In this document: in pieces, positions 14,104-23,592 of the stretch
How positions within the stretch are numbered: position 1 is the stretch's first letter
Layout: the number at the start of each line of letters is the position of its first letter
DNA from: an uncultured Polaribacter sp.
GTDB taxonomy: Bacteria > Bacteroidota > Bacteroidia > Flavobacteriales > Flavobacteriaceae
Direction: 5' to 3'
NCBI RefSeq assembly: GCF_947495205.1
Contig: NZ_CANLXV010000005.1
Coordinates: 124,001-188,000 of the forward strand
DNA length: 64,000 nt
Notes under the pieces: generated by a model
Told to the model about the DNA's origin: nothing
Databases searched by the model: none
The model's input: only the letters and a program-made list of their open reading frames with translations
Translations under genes and position numbers: made by a program

Positions 14104-16812
14104 TTAAAATAATCTTCTATCTGGCGGTCTATTTTTATCCCACTTTAAATCTTGTAAAACAGAAGACTTTACACCAATAAAAAAGGTGTAAGAAGAATTT
14201 GTACCAAAAGGAACCCAATTAAAATTAAAATTCCAACTATCTAAATCTCTAGAAAAATTAAATCTAGAAAAAGTAAAAGCTCCATTTTTAATATCATAAC
14301 CAGAAGAATACCCCAAACTCCATTTAGGAGACAAGCTTATATTACCACTAAAAGCTAAACTGTGCACACCAATTTCACCAGGGTCTATACCATTATTTCT
14401 ATAATTTGTAGAATACGCTAAGTTTATAGACCAAGGTATATCTGCATTATATAATTTGGCTGTTTTATCTTTATCTTGATTGTTGCTATTTTGTGTTTGT
14501 TGTTGATTTCCGTTACCAAAACGATTTGTAGGATCTATAACTGCACCAATAACATCTGCAGTATTATTGGGATCTCTATTTTTATCCTTTTCACTATCGC
14601 CTTCTTTGTCTTTCTTAAAATCTTCACTAGAAATAGAATAATTTGCACTTAAATTAGCATTACTTAATCTAAAAATACTCGAGTTAAATTTATTTATACG
14701 AATAGGACTACCAGAGCTAGAAGCTACCACTTGATATGGATCTAAAGAGCCATTTAAATTCACTGATAATTTATTATTAAAAAGACGTGTTCCTGCAGAA
14801 AATGAAACTGGAGCCAAACGCAAACTGTCTGATGCTATATTATAACTAGTGTTAAAATTTAAATTATTAAGTATGCTAATTTTTTCATCTTCAGCATCAC
14901 TATCAGGATCTTTTGGTGCCAATTTTGCCTCTAAAACATTGTTTAATGAAATTCCTATAGAATTGCTAAGACCAGCTCCTGGAGCACCAAAAATACCATT
15001 ATCAAATGGTGTATATTCTTCAAAATCATCTGGTGCATTTCCGTTTCTTACCCGTTGTATAAATTTTTCTTCAAAATCTGGTCTATAACCGTAAGATATA
15101 GATGGTCTAAATGTATGTCTTATACCTCTTAACCTACCTGTTTTTATTGGAAAAGTACCATAAATATTAGTAGATAAACTTACACCTGCACTATATTCTC
15201 CAAATCTTTTAAAACCATTTAAAGTTTCTGTAACTACCTCATCATTAACAGCATCGTATTGTTTTTGAATAAAATCAAACTGCCATACTTCTTCATAATT
15301 TATACTAGGAGAAACCGTAAAATATCTAAAAGCCTTAAAGTTGGTATTCGTTCCTGTACGATGTTGCATACCAGACCTAGCACCTTCAAACATTTTTGAT
15401 GTTAAAAAATCTTCATCTGTAGTATTTATTAAATATTGGCCATCTAACGTATAATTAAAACCAAGTTTTTGAAATGCATTTTTTTGAATTCCGTCTTTTC
15501 CCACAAAAGGATAAATTCTATTCATATTTAAATTTAAAGACGGCAAAGTCATTGTAATTACTTGTGTGTTTGTGTTTTGTTGATGAGTGGCCGTAATATT
15601 CATATTAAACGGTGTACCCACAAAAGTTTTGCTATAATTTACAGAAGAGTTAAAAGTATTTGTTTGTGTTTGAGAAATGTTAAATTGATTTTGAGATTCT
15701 CTAAAAAACCGACTACTACCTAAATTAACCGATGCCGAAAATCTAGAATTTGGGCTTGCCTTTGCATCTTGATTATGTGTCCATCTTATATTAAAATTAT
15801 TGGTTTTGTTAAAAGTATCAAAACCTCTAATTCCGCTAATATTATTCTCAAAATTAAAATTAAATACTCCGTTAAAGCGGTATCTTTTGCTGTAATTAGA
15901 GTTTGCTCTAACACCCCAGCTTCCATTAGAAAAAACATCTGCAGTTAAAGATAAATCTACATAATTATTAATTGCAAAATAATAACCACCGTTTTGTAAA
16001 CCTATACCTCTAGCGCTACTTCCTGTATCAAAAGTAGGCATTAAAAAACCTGAAACACTAGTTTGTGTAATGGGAAAATAAGCAAAAGGCAAAAATAAAG
16101 GTGTAGGCACATCTGCTAAATACATTTGGCTACCACCCACAATAATTTTTTTACCTGGTACAATTTTGGCTTTATTTGTACCTATATAGTAATCTGGATT
16201 GTCTTTTTCTGAGGTAGTAAACCTAATTTTACGCACATAAATAGTAGAATCGTTTACCCGTTTGGTTTTTTCGCCATAAGTAAACATTTCTCCTTGTTTG
16301 GTTTTTAAACCATAAATTATTGCTTTTTTACTTTTAAAATTATAAATAATAGAATCTTGTTCAGACTCTTCATTACCTTGTTTAAAAATAGGTTTTTGCA
16401 CATAGCCAGTACTATCTTTAATTCCTCTTGCAAATAGCGTATTATTGGTGTAATCTATTATAATTTCTCCTGCTTTTAAATCAATATCTGTATAAATAAT
16501 ATTTGCCTCATTATACAATGTTACTTTTTTGGTTTTGGCGTTTTGCTTTGTATAATCTGTTGCTACATGTTTTATAACACCTTCTAGCGTTTCTTTTGGC
16601 TTAATAGAGTCTTTTACAATAGAATCTGTTTTTTTTCTTAAAATTGTATCTAACTTTTTTGTAAGAATTGTATCTTTTTTATTAACTCTTGAAGAATCTT
16701 TTTTAGAAACAGGAAGTACTATTCTTTTTTTAGGTTTAATATCTTGAGTATAAACCAACTTAATTAAAAAGAAGCAACAAAATAAAAGTATGTATGATCG
16801 ATTTGTTTGCAA
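14104..16812 (-). CDS. lptD: LPS-assembly outer-membrane protein LptD, Bacteroidota type
   Basis: This 902-residue protein would insert lipopolysaccharide into the outer leaflet of the outer membrane. It starts with a signal peptide (ends LVYTQ), then a low-complexity K/T/D/S region (about residues 25-75), then a periplasmic OstA-like beta-jellyroll with YNEANIIYTDIDLKAGEIII. The LptD domain opens with FLPFAYFPITQTSVSGFLMP, a conserved LptD-type signature. The rest is a large C-terminal barrel. The chain is longer than E. coli LptD (784) but normal for Bacteroidota. Disulphide-forming cysteines of the proteobacterial protein are not evident. The divergent neighbour is a cell-wall amidase. Confidence 0.9.
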   Translation of the reverse strand: MQTNRSYILLFCCFFLIKLVYTQDIKPKKRIVLPVSKKDSSRVNKKDTILTKKLDTILRKKTDSIVKDSIKPKETLEGVIKHVATDYTKQNAKTKKVTLYNEANIIYTDIDLKAGEIIIDYTNNTLFARGIKDSTGYVQKPIFKQGNEESEQDSIIYNFKSKKAIIYGLKTKQGEMFTYGEKTKRVNDSTIYVRKIRFTTSEKDNPDYYIGTNKAKIVPGKKIIVGGSQMYLADVPTPLFLPFAYFPITQTSVSGFLMPTFDTGSSARGIGLQNGGYYFAINNYVDLSLTADVFSNGSWGVRANSNYSKRYRFNGVFNFNFENNISGIRGFDTFNKTNNFNIRWTHNQDAKASPNSRFSASVNLGSSRFFRESQNQFNISQTQTNTFNSSVNYSKTFVGTPFNMNITATHQQNTNTQVITMTLPSLNLNMNRIYPFVGKDGIQKNAFQKLGFNYTLDGQYLINTTDEDFLTSKMFEGARSGMQHRTGTNTNFKAFRYFTVSPSINYEEVWQFDFIQKQYDAVNDEVVTETLNGFKRFGEYSAGVSLSTNIYGTFPIKTGRLRGIRHTFRPSISYGYRPDFEEKFIQRVRNGNAPDDFEEYTPFDNGIFGAPGAGLSNSIGISLNNVLEAKLAPKDPDSDAEDEKISILNNLNFNTSYNIASDSLRLAPVSFSAGTRLFNNKLSVNLNGSLDPYQVVASSSGSPIRINKFNSSIFRLSNANLSANYSISSEDFKKDKEGDSEKDKNRDPNNTADVIGAVIDPTNRFGNGNQQQTQNSNNQDKDKTAKLYNADIPWSINLAYSTNYRNNGIDPGEIGVHSLAFSGNISLSPKWSLGYSSGYDIKNGAFTFSRFNFSRDLDSWNFNFNWVPFGTNSSYTFFIGVKSSVLQDLKWDKNRPPDRRLF

Positions 16813-16832
16813 TGTTAGAAATACTATTTTTG
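16803..16832 (+). promoter_or_regulatory. Promoter of the amidase gene
   Basis: TTG (16803-16805), exactly 19 bases, then TATTTTTG (16825-16832). The -33 element lies inside the first codons of the divergent lptD gene. The predicted leader is about 66 bases. Confidence 0.82.
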
Positions 16833-16881
16833 TATATTGAATAAATTATGGCTTAATATTTGAAAGCCTTAAATCAAATAT

Positions 16882-16909
16882 CAAAATTAGTTAAATTTTA
16901 TTGATGCAA
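16882..16909 (-). promoter_or_regulatory. Possible lptD promoter
   Basis: On the minus strand TTG (16909-16907), a 17-base spacer and TAATTTTG (16889-16882) lie 70-97 bases before the lptD ATG. The spacer is two bases shorter than the usual 19, and the element overlaps the start of the divergent amidase gene. Confidence 0.5.
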
Positions 16910-17992
16910 TCCCAACAAACACATAAAAATACAAATCTTTTTTTACGAGGTTTATTCTTCGTTTTATTTTTATTACCTTTTGCAATATTTGCTCAAAAGG
17001 AATATACCGTTGTTCTAGATGCTGGCCATGGTGGGAAAGATCCTGGTAATACAGGAAACGGTTATATAGAAAAAAATATTGCCTTAAAAGTGGCAAAAAA
17101 AGTAGGCGCAAAACTTCAAAAACACAAAGAAGTAAAAGTTATTTTCACTAGAAAAACAGATGTTTTTATAGATCTTTGGAAAAGAGGAGATATTGCAAAT
17201 AATGCCAAAGCAGATTTATTTGTTTCTATTCATTGCGATTCTTATACACCAAAACCGTACGTTCATGGTGCAGGAACTTTTGTTTTAGGGCTTAGAGGAA
17301 ATAAAAAAAATCTTGAAATTGCAAAAAGAGAAAATGCTTCTATTTTATTAGAAGATAATTTTGAGAAGCGATATCGGGGTTTTGATCCAAATTCTGCAGA
17401 ATCTGTAATAGGACTATCTTTATTACAGGAAGAAAACTTAGACAAAAGCTTATCTTTAGCAAGCACTATACAAAATAACTTTTCGTATCAATTAAAAAGA
17501 AACGACCGTAAAGTTAAACAAGATAATTTTCAGGTTTTAAGAGAAACCATTATGCCAAGTGTACTTGTAGAACTAGGTTTTTTAACAAATAAAAAAGAAG
17601 GTAGATTTTTAAACTCTAAAACGGGTCAAGAACATATGGCTACAGCAATAGCCAATGCTATTTACAAATACATTAAAAATTTACAATTAAATACGGTTCC
17701 TGAGCAAGAAAACACAAAAACCATTACCAAAGAACTTGTAATTTATAAAGTACAAATTGCTTCTAGCAAAAACAAGCTAGCTACAAAACCCTATAATTTT
17801 AAAGGCCTAAAAAATATTGAAAGAGTTTTAGTAGGAGATTATTACAAATATTATTTGGGCAATTCTACTTCTTACCAAAAAATTAAACTGACACAAAAAG
17901 AAGCAAAAAACAAAGGTTTTAATTCTGCATTTATTGTTGCTTTCAAAGAAGGAAAAAAAATAAGCATAAAAGAAGCTTTAAAATTGAAATAA
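16904..17992 (+). CDS. N-acetylmuramoyl-L-alanine amidase with SPOR domain
   Basis: This 362-residue enzyme cleaves the amide bond between MurNAc and the peptide stem of peptidoglycan, for daughter-cell separation or wall turnover. It has a signal peptide (to about residue 30, ending AIFAQ) and an Amidase_3 domain. Zinc ligands and catalytic residues are visible: His42 in DAGHGGKDPG, the glutamate in NGYIEKN, the histidine in SIHCDS and the glutamate in VLVELGFLTN. The C-terminal region from about residue 280 (YKVQIASSK) is a SPOR-type domain that binds denuded glycan at the septum. I chose ATG 16904 over the TTG directly before it. It is divergent from lptD and upstream of the MlaD-like gene. 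Confidence 0.94.
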   Translation: MQSQQTHKNTNLFLRGLFFVLFLLPFAIFAQKEYTVVLDAGHGGKDPGNTGNGYIEKNIALKVAKKVGAKLQKHKEVKVIFTRKTDVFIDLWKRGDIANNAKADLFVSIHCDSYTPKPYVHGAGTFVLGLRGNKKNLEIAKRENASILLEDNFEKRYRGFDPNSAESVIGLSLLQEENLDKSLSLASTIQNNFSYQLKRNDRKVKQDNFQVLRETIMPSVLVELGFLTNKKEGRFLNSKTGQEHMATAIANAIYKYIKNLQLNTVPEQENTKTITKELVIYKVQIASSKNKLATKPYNFKGLKNIERVLVGDYYKYYLGNSTSYQKIKLTQKEAKNKGFNSAFIVAFKEGKKISIKEALKLK

Positions 17993-18050
17993 TATTAGCG
18001 CTTTCTAAAATAAAATATTAGTAATTTTGTGTTTAATATAAACCATAAGT

Positions 18051-18998
18051 ATGAGTAAAGAGTTAAAAACAGGTATTGTAGTAGTAATTATAATTATTGG
18101 TGTTATTTGGGGTTTTAATTTTCTAAAAGGACAAAATTTATTTGATACAGGCACCCGTGTTTTTCAAGTAGAATACCCAAAAATTGGTGGCTTATCTACA
18201 GCTAGCTTTGTTACTATAAATGGTTTAAAAGTTGGTAAAGTAGATAAAATAGAATTTGATACCGCTGCAGAAACAAGAGGTCATTTAATTGTAACTTTTA
18301 TAATACAAAACGATTTTCAATTCTCTAAAAATAGTACTGTAAAAATTTACTCTCCAAATCCATTAGCGGGTTCTAATTTAGCAATTGTACCTAATTATGA
18401 TGGTGAAATGGCAGTTTCTGGAGATTTACTTCAAGGAGAAATGGAAGAAAGTTTATTCACATCTATTGGTGAACGTTTAGATCCGCTGCAATATAAATTA
18501 GAAAAAGTAATTGTAAGTGCAGATTCTCTATTTACCAGCGTAAATAAAATATTAAATGAAAAAGCAGTAAATGATATTGATACTTCTATAGCAGATTTAT
18601 CTGAAACCATAAAACAACTAAAAAAGGCAATTATTTCTGTAAACGTTATGGTAAATGACAATAGCCAAAATTTAAAAACGGCCATTAATAATACCAAAAA
18701 CATAACCGAAAACGTAGATAAATTAACAGATAGTATTGCCACAGTAGATTTCAAAAAAATTATTACAAAGGCAGAAAATGCAGTTGACAATTTTAATGTG
18801 ATATCTCAAAAAATTAATAACGGAAAAGGTACTGTTGGTAAACTTATCAATGATGAGAAAATGTATGATAATTTAGAAGCCGCAACAAAAGAGCTGGAAG
18901 AATTACTAAGAGATATTAAATTAAACCCTAAAAGATTTATACATTTCTCTATATTTGGTAAAAAAGCCACACCTTTTGAAGAAACCGTAAAAGACTAA
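18051..18998 (+). CDS. MlaD/MCE family lipid-transport protein
   Basis: This 315-residue protein has one N-terminal membrane segment (about residues 5-24) followed by an MCE/MlaD domain with the family pattern VEYPKIGGLSTASFVTINGL and GKVDKIEF. The C-terminal half is helical (about residues 150-290) and could form the hydrophobic tunnel seen in MCE assemblies. MlaD proteins are the periplasmic, substrate-binding part of ABC phospholipid transporters between the two membranes. The ATPase and permease partners are not next to it. TAATTTTG at 18022-18029 is a possible -7 box. It follows the amidase by 58 bases. Confidence 0.9.
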   Translation: MSKELKTGIVVVIIIIGVIWGFNFLKGQNLFDTGTRVFQVEYPKIGGLSTASFVTINGLKVGKVDKIEFDTAAETRGHLIVTFIIQNDFQFSKNSTVKIYSPNPLAGSNLAIVPNYDGEMAVSGDLLQGEMEESLFTSIGERLDPLQYKLEKVIVSADSLFTSVNKILNEKAVNDIDTSIADLSETIKQLKKAIISVNVMVNDNSQNLKTAINNTKNITENVDKLTDSIATVDFKKIITKAENAVDNFNVISQKINNGKGTVGKLINDEKMYDNLEAATKELEELLRDIKLNPKRFIHFSIFGKKATPFEETVKD

Positions 18999-19019
18999 TT
19001 TTATAACTTTAAAATAAAA

Positions 19020-20336
19020 ATGCAATATTTACCTAACATTCTTTTTGCCATTGCCTTAATTTTTGGTGTTGGTTTCTTTGTTCTTAATATTCGTAAACTA
19101 TCTAGAAATATAAAGCTAGGTAAAGATGTTAATCGCACAGACAACAAACCCGCACGTTTAAAAAACATGCTAAAAATTGCTTTAGGGCAATACAAAATGG
19201 TTAGAAGACCACTTTCTGGTATTTTACATGTTATTGTTTATGTTGGTTTTGTTATTATAAATATAGAAGTTTTAGAAATTATAGTAGATGGATTATTTGG
19301 TACTCATCGAGTTTTTCAAGGATTTATTGGCAATGCGTTTTATGGATTTTTAATAGGTACTTTCGAAATTTTAGCGGCTTTAGTTTTTATAACCGTTGTT
19401 ATTTTCTGGACCAGAAGAAACGTAGCTAATATTAAACGTTTTTTAAGCGCAGAAATGAAAGGTTGGCCAAAGAAAGATGGAAATTTGATTCTGTATTTCG
19501 AAATGGTTTTAATGACCTTATTTATTGTAATGAATGCCACAGATGTACCTTTTCAAGAAGCTGGTGTTGGTAATCCTATTAGTCAATTTGTTGCTCCTAT
19601 TTTTAATAATTTCTCTGCAGAAAGTATACATTTAATTGAAAGAACCTCATGGTGGATTCATATTTTAGGAATTTTAGTTTTCTTAAACTATTTATATTAC
19701 TCTAAACATTTACATATACTATTAGCTTTTCCAAACACCTATTTTGCGAATTTGAATGCAAAGGGACAGTTAAATAACCTAGATTCTGTAACCAATGAAG
19801 TAAAATTAATGATGGATCCAGATGCAGATCCTTATGCCACCCCAGAAGCTGGAGCTGAAGAAGAAGTGCCAGAAAAATTTGGAGCATCTGAAGTTACAGA
19901 TTTAAGTTGGGTGCAATTAATGAATGCTTATACTTGTACAGAATGTGGTAGATGTACCTCTGCCTGTCCTGCAAATTTAACTGGTAAAAAATTATCTCCA
20001 AGAAAGATAATGATGGATACCAGAGATCGTTTAGAAGAAGTTGGAAGAAATATAGATGAAAATAAAGGTACTTTTAAAGATGATGGTAAACAACTGCTAA
20101 ACGATTATATAACACCAGAAGAATTGTGGGCTTGTACAAGTTGTAATGCTTGTGTAGAAGAGTGCCCTGTAAACATAGATCCATTATCTATTATTATGGA
20201 TATGCGTAGATATTTAGTAATGGAACAAAGTGCAGCTCCTCAAGAATTAAATGCAATGATGAGTAATATTGAAAACAATGGCGCTCCTTGGCAATACAAT
20301 CAACAAGACAGATTAAATTGGGCAAATGAAGAATAA
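19020..20336 (+). CDS. Membrane Fe-S oxidoreductase, cytochrome b-like plus ferredoxin domain (HdrE/C-like)
   Basis: This 438-residue protein has an N-terminal membrane region with about five helices (to about residue 240). It carries histidines suited to haem b binding (HVIVYVGF, WWIHILGILVF, YSKHLHI). The cytosolic C-terminal region has two [4Fe-4S] motifs, CTECGRCTSACP and CTSCNACVEECP. The layout resembles a fusion of HdrE- or NarI-like and HdrC-like subunits that exchange electrons with menaquinone. The next gene encodes the matching HdrD/CCG-type protein. Electron transfer between quinone and an unknown partner is inferred from these domains and from nearby menaquinone genes. Confidence 0.87.
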   Translation: MQYLPNILFAIALIFGVGFFVLNIRKLSRNIKLGKDVNRTDNKPARLKNMLKIALGQYKMVRRPLSGILHVIVYVGFVIINIEVLEIIVDGLFGTHRVFQGFIGNAFYGFLIGTFEILAALVFITVVIFWTRRNVANIKRFLSAEMKGWPKKDGNLILYFEMVLMTLFIVMNATDVPFQEAGVGNPISQFVAPIFNNFSAESIHLIERTSWWIHILGILVFLNYLYYSKHLHILLAFPNTYFANLNAKGQLNNLDSVTNEVKLMMDPDADPYATPEAGAEEEVPEKFGASEVTDLSWVQLMNAYTCTECGRCTSACPANLTGKKLSPRKIMMDTRDRLEEVGRNIDENKGTFKDDGKQLLNDYITPEELWACTSCNACVEECPVNIDPLSIIMDMRRYLVMEQSAAPQELNAMMSNIENNGAPWQYNQQDRLNWANEE

Positions 20337-20409
20337 ACAATTTTTTAATTCACAATTATTAATTACGAATTCAAACAATTCGCAATCTATAATTTTAAAT
20401 TTGTAAATT

Positions 20410-21189
20410 ATGATAGTACCAACAATGGCAGATATGATGGCGCAAGGCAAACAACCAGAAATATTATTTTGGGTTGGTGCTGCCGGAAGTTATGATGATA
20501 GAGCAAAAAAAATAAGTAGAGCTTTTGTAAAAATTTTACATCAAGCAAAAGTAGATTTTGCGGTTTTAGGAACCGAAGAATCTTCTACTGGAGATGCTGC
20601 AAAAAGAGCTGGAAATGAATTCTTATTCCAAATGCAAGCGTTAATGAATATTGAAGTTTTAAACGGTTACGAAGTAAAAAAAATTGTTACTTGTGATCCA
20701 CATTCTTTCAATACCTTAAAAAACGAATATCCAAGTTTGGGTGGCAAATATAAGGTTTTACATCATACACAATTCATACAAAATTTAATTGCAGAAGGTC
20801 GTTTAGAAATAGACAACCAAAACTTGCAAGGAAAAAGAGTTACATTTCACGATCCTTGCTACTTAGGAAGGGCAAATGAGGTGTATGAATCTCCAAGAGA
20901 TTTAATTCGTAGATTAGGTGTTAATTTAACAGAAATGAAACGCCATAAAAGAACTGCACTTTGTTGTGGTGCTGGTGGCGCACAAATGTTTAAAGATGCA
21001 GAAGCTGGTGATAAAGAAGTAAATATTTTAAGAACAGAAGATGCTTTAGAAACCAAACCAGATATTATTGCTACAGGTTGCCCATATTGCAATACAATGA
21101 TGACAGACGGAATTAAATTTAAAGAAAAAGAAGACAGCGTTATTGTAAGAGATATTGCAGAATTAATTGCGCAAGCAAATAAATTATAA
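20410..21189 (+). CDS. CCG-domain Fe-S protein (HdrB/D-like) with degenerate first CCG repeat
   Basis: This 259-residue protein belongs to the cysteine-rich CCG domain family of heterodisulphide reductase-like subunits. The second repeat is intact: HDPCYLGR, then ALCCGAGG, then GCPYCNTM, the pattern that binds a non-cubane [4Fe-4S] cluster. The first repeat keeps the fold signature but lacks the cysteines: it reads WVGAAGSYDDR, EESSTGDAAKRAGNE and TCDPHSFNTLKNEYP where cysteines are expected after G, before TGD and before FN. It therefore probably binds one cluster only. It lies 73 bases after the membrane Fe-S gene, with which it likely forms a complex. The substrate is unknown. Confidence 0.88.
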   Translation: MIVPTMADMMAQGKQPEILFWVGAAGSYDDRAKKISRAFVKILHQAKVDFAVLGTEESSTGDAAKRAGNEFLFQMQALMNIEVLNGYEVKKIVTCDPHSFNTLKNEYPSLGGKYKVLHHTQFIQNLIAEGRLEIDNQNLQGKRVTFHDPCYLGRANEVYESPRDLIRRLGVNLTEMKRHKRTALCCGAGGAQMFKDAEAGDKEVNILRTEDALETKPDIIATGCPYCNTMMTDGIKFKEKEDSVIVRDIAELIAQANKL

Positions 21190-21198
21190 TTATTAATA

Positions 21199-21585
21199 AT
21201 GAAGTATTTACTCATATCACTTTTTATTTGTGCTAGTTATTTTACAAGTGCCAAAAACAATATATCAATCCATAAAATAAAGCAAAATACTAAAGATAGT
21301 ATTCCTAGTTTTAAAACAGATTTACAACAAAAACCATTGGAATACAAAGTGCAAATAGGTGCTTTTAAAACAAGAAATAAAGCTTTAGAAAAATTGAGAA
21401 ATATTTCTATTTATATAGATGAAAATCTATATAAGTATAGACTTGGAGAATTTAAAACATATAAAGCAGCCAATGCTTATAAAAATGTTGTAAAAAAGCA
21501 CTATCCAACAGCATTTGTGCAAGCTTTAAAAGGTGGCTTCGAAATTAAAATTTTAGATGCTCTTAAACAAGAAAAGGGTATATGA
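21199..21585 (+). CDS. Secreted SPOR-domain protein
   Basis: This 128-residue protein has a signal peptide (to about residue 18) and one SPOR-like domain covering most of the mature chain: EYKVQIGAFKTRNKALEKL, then YKYRLGEFKTYKAANAY. SPOR domains bind peptidoglycan strands lacking stem peptides, often at division sites. It starts 10 bases after the CCG protein gene and its stop overlaps the start of the PH-domain gene by 4 bases, so it is part of the long + strand operon. A partner is the SPOR-bearing amidase at 16904, by family only. Confidence 0.88.
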   Translation: MKYLLISLFICASYFTSAKNNISIHKIKQNTKDSIPSFKTDLQQKPLEYKVQIGAFKTRNKALEKLRNISIYIDENLYKYRLGEFKTYKAANAYKNVVKKHYPTAFVQALKGGFEIKILDALKQEKGI

Positions 21586-22094
21586 CCAATTTATTTCAAA
21601 ATAATGTAGTATCTACTTTTCCAGACATCACTAAAATCGATTTTATAAAAATCAATAAGAAATACTTAAAAGTAATTCTTTTAAACATTTCTTTATATTT
21701 CTTACTGCTTTTGATAGGTTTAATTCTTTGGGATATTTATTTTTTAAATGAGCAAATACCAAACCAAAAGATTTACATATATCTTTGTTTAATTCTAGTA
21801 TTTTTATTTCTATACACTGTATTTATTATTGGCTTTTCAAAAAGAAAATATGCAGTAAGAGAAAAAGACATCTCTTACAAAAGTGGTATTTTATTTAAAA
21901 AAACAACAACTGTACCTTACAATAGAGTACAACACATAGAAATAGATCAAGGTCCATTTTCTCGCATATTTAAATTGGCTGCTATAAGTGTTTATACAGC
22001 TGGAGACTCTAGTGACGATTTAAAAATTAGTGGAATTTTAAAAGAAGACGCCATACAGATAAAAGAATTCATCAGTAATAAAATAGATGGGTAA
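21582..22094 (+). CDS. Bacterial PH-domain membrane protein, YdbS-like
   Basis: This 170-residue protein has two membrane helices (about residues 30-52 and 60-83) and a bPH2 domain at the C-terminus. The domain shows KYAVREKDISYKSGILF followed by TTTVPYNRVQHIEIDQGP. Pairs of small and large bPH2 proteins (YdbS and YdbT in Bacillus) are found in many bacteria; in Bacillus they relate to resistance to antimicrobial peptides. The next gene is the large partner, overlapping by 8 bases. The function here is unproven. Confidence 0.88.
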   Translation: MTNLFQNNVVSTFPDITKIDFIKINKKYLKVILLNISLYFLLLLIGLILWDIYFLNEQIPNQKIYIYLCLILVFLFLYTVFIIGFSKRKYAVREKDISYKSGILFKKTTTVPYNRVQHIEIDQGPFSRIFKLAAISVYTAGDSSDDLKISGILKEDAIQIKEFISNKIDG

Positions 22095-23592
22095 TACAAC
22101 TGATTTTAAACATTTTACAAAACAATCTAAAAAAGGAATTCTTGTAATATATATCAATTTACTTTACAAGGTTTTTAAAGCGATTTGGGTATTATTATTT
22201 TTATTCATTCAAAAGTTTTCTAAAATATCAGAAGATAAACTGGTTTATATTTATGGGTTTATTGCATTCATTTTGCTCTTTTTTTTAATAAGAGCTTATT
22301 TAATCTTCAAAAACTTTCAATTTAAAATAGACAAAGAATATTTTGTTTTAAAACAAGGTATTTTTAAAAAAACAAATACTGAAATACCTTTTGATAGAAT
22401 TCAGAACATTAACTTTAAACAAAATATAATTCAGCAAATTATAAATGTACATGAAGTTAATATAGAAACTGCAGGTTCTACAAAAGCAGAAATTTCTATA
22501 AAAGCACTAGCTTTTAATGATGCAAAAGCACTAAAAAATGCCATTACAATTTATGATAAAAAAGAAACAATTGTAGAAAAGGTTACCAAAGAAAAACCAT
22601 TTTTAAAAATTGGTTTTTTAGAATTATTAAAAGTAAGCTTAACGGAAAATCATTTACAAAGTTTATTATTATTGTTTGCAGTTTTAGTAGGTTTTTTTCA
22701 ACAAATTAACGATCTTTTTGATGGTCTAGGACAAAAAGAAACTATAGATAAATACATTTCTGAAAATACATCTGCCTTAGAAACAAGTGTTTTTTTAATT
22801 GTAGGTTTTCTTATTTTACTAACAATTACGGCGGTTTTAAGTTCTGTAGTTCGTGTAGTTTTTAAGCATTTTAATTTAACAGTTTACATAAAAAATAATG
22901 CTTTAGAAATTTACCAAGGTTTAACTACTAAAAAATCGGTTATTTTAAAACGAAACAAAATACAACATATTACAATTGCAACAAATCCTATAAAAAAAAT
23001 ATTAGGCATTTCGTTTATCACTTTTAAACAAGCTATTAGTGGCAAAGTTGCTGGTAAAAAACAAAAAGATAAAATTATAAGAATTGTAGGTTGTAAAACT
23101 GAACAAATTAATCAGATTAAAAAATTACTTGCAATTCATACACAATTGGAAGAAATTCCATTTCAGAAATCAAATAAATATTTAAAAATTAGAAATTACA
23201 TTCGTTCGCTTTTCTTTTTTATTCCTTTAAATCTGTTGTTTTATTTTGGAATGGAAGAATACAATGCGTTTTGGATTAATATTTTAGTTATACCTATGTA
23301 TTTAATCAGCGTTCATTTTTTCTACAAAAAAAGAATATTTAAATTTTCTGAAGATGTTTTATGTATTGGCTTTGGCATTTTAGAAACACATAACACTTAC
23401 TTACCTTTTTATAAGGTTCAAAATATAAAGTTGAAACAAACCATTTTTCAGGAAAGAAAAAACGTAGCAGATTTAATTTTTCAAACTGCTTCTGGTAAAT
23501 TAAAAATACCTTGTATAGATTTAGAAAAAGCTATGTTTATTTACAATTACACATTATTTAAAGTTGAAAGCAGTACAAAATCATGGATGTAA
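22087..23592 (+). CDS. Multi-domain bacterial PH-domain membrane protein, YdbT-like
   Basis: This 501-residue protein repeats the module of membrane helices plus bPH2 domain about three times. PH-like strands recur as FVLKQGIFKKTNTEIPFDRI (near residue 95), EIYQGLTTKKSVILKRNKI (near 280) and CIGFGILETHNTYLPFYKV (near 430). Helix pairs lie near residues 18-70, 190-260 and 370-410. It overlaps both its neighbours (8 bases with the YdbS-like gene, 10 bases with menA), so it is certainly in the same transcription unit. It likely forms a complex with the YdbS-like protein in the inner membrane. Confidence 0.88.
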   Translation: MGNTTDFKHFTKQSKKGILVIYINLLYKVFKAIWVLLFLFIQKFSKISEDKLVYIYGFIAFILLFFLIRAYLIFKNFQFKIDKEYFVLKQGIFKKTNTEIPFDRIQNINFKQNIIQQIINVHEVNIETAGSTKAEISIKALAFNDAKALKNAITIYDKKETIVEKVTKEKPFLKIGFLELLKVSLTENHLQSLLLLFAVLVGFFQQINDLFDGLGQKETIDKYISENTSALETSVFLIVGFLILLTITAVLSSVVRVVFKHFNLTVYIKNNALEIYQGLTTKKSVILKRNKIQHITIATNPIKKILGISFITFKQAISGKVAGKKQKDKIIRIVGCKTEQINQIKKLLAIHTQLEEIPFQKSNKYLKIRNYIRSLFFFIPLNLLFYFGMEEYNAFWINILVIPMYLISVHFFYKKRIFKFSEDVLCIGFGILETHNTYLPFYKVQNIKLKQTIFQERKNVADLIFQTASGKLKIPCIDLEKAMFIYNYTLFKVESSTKSWM

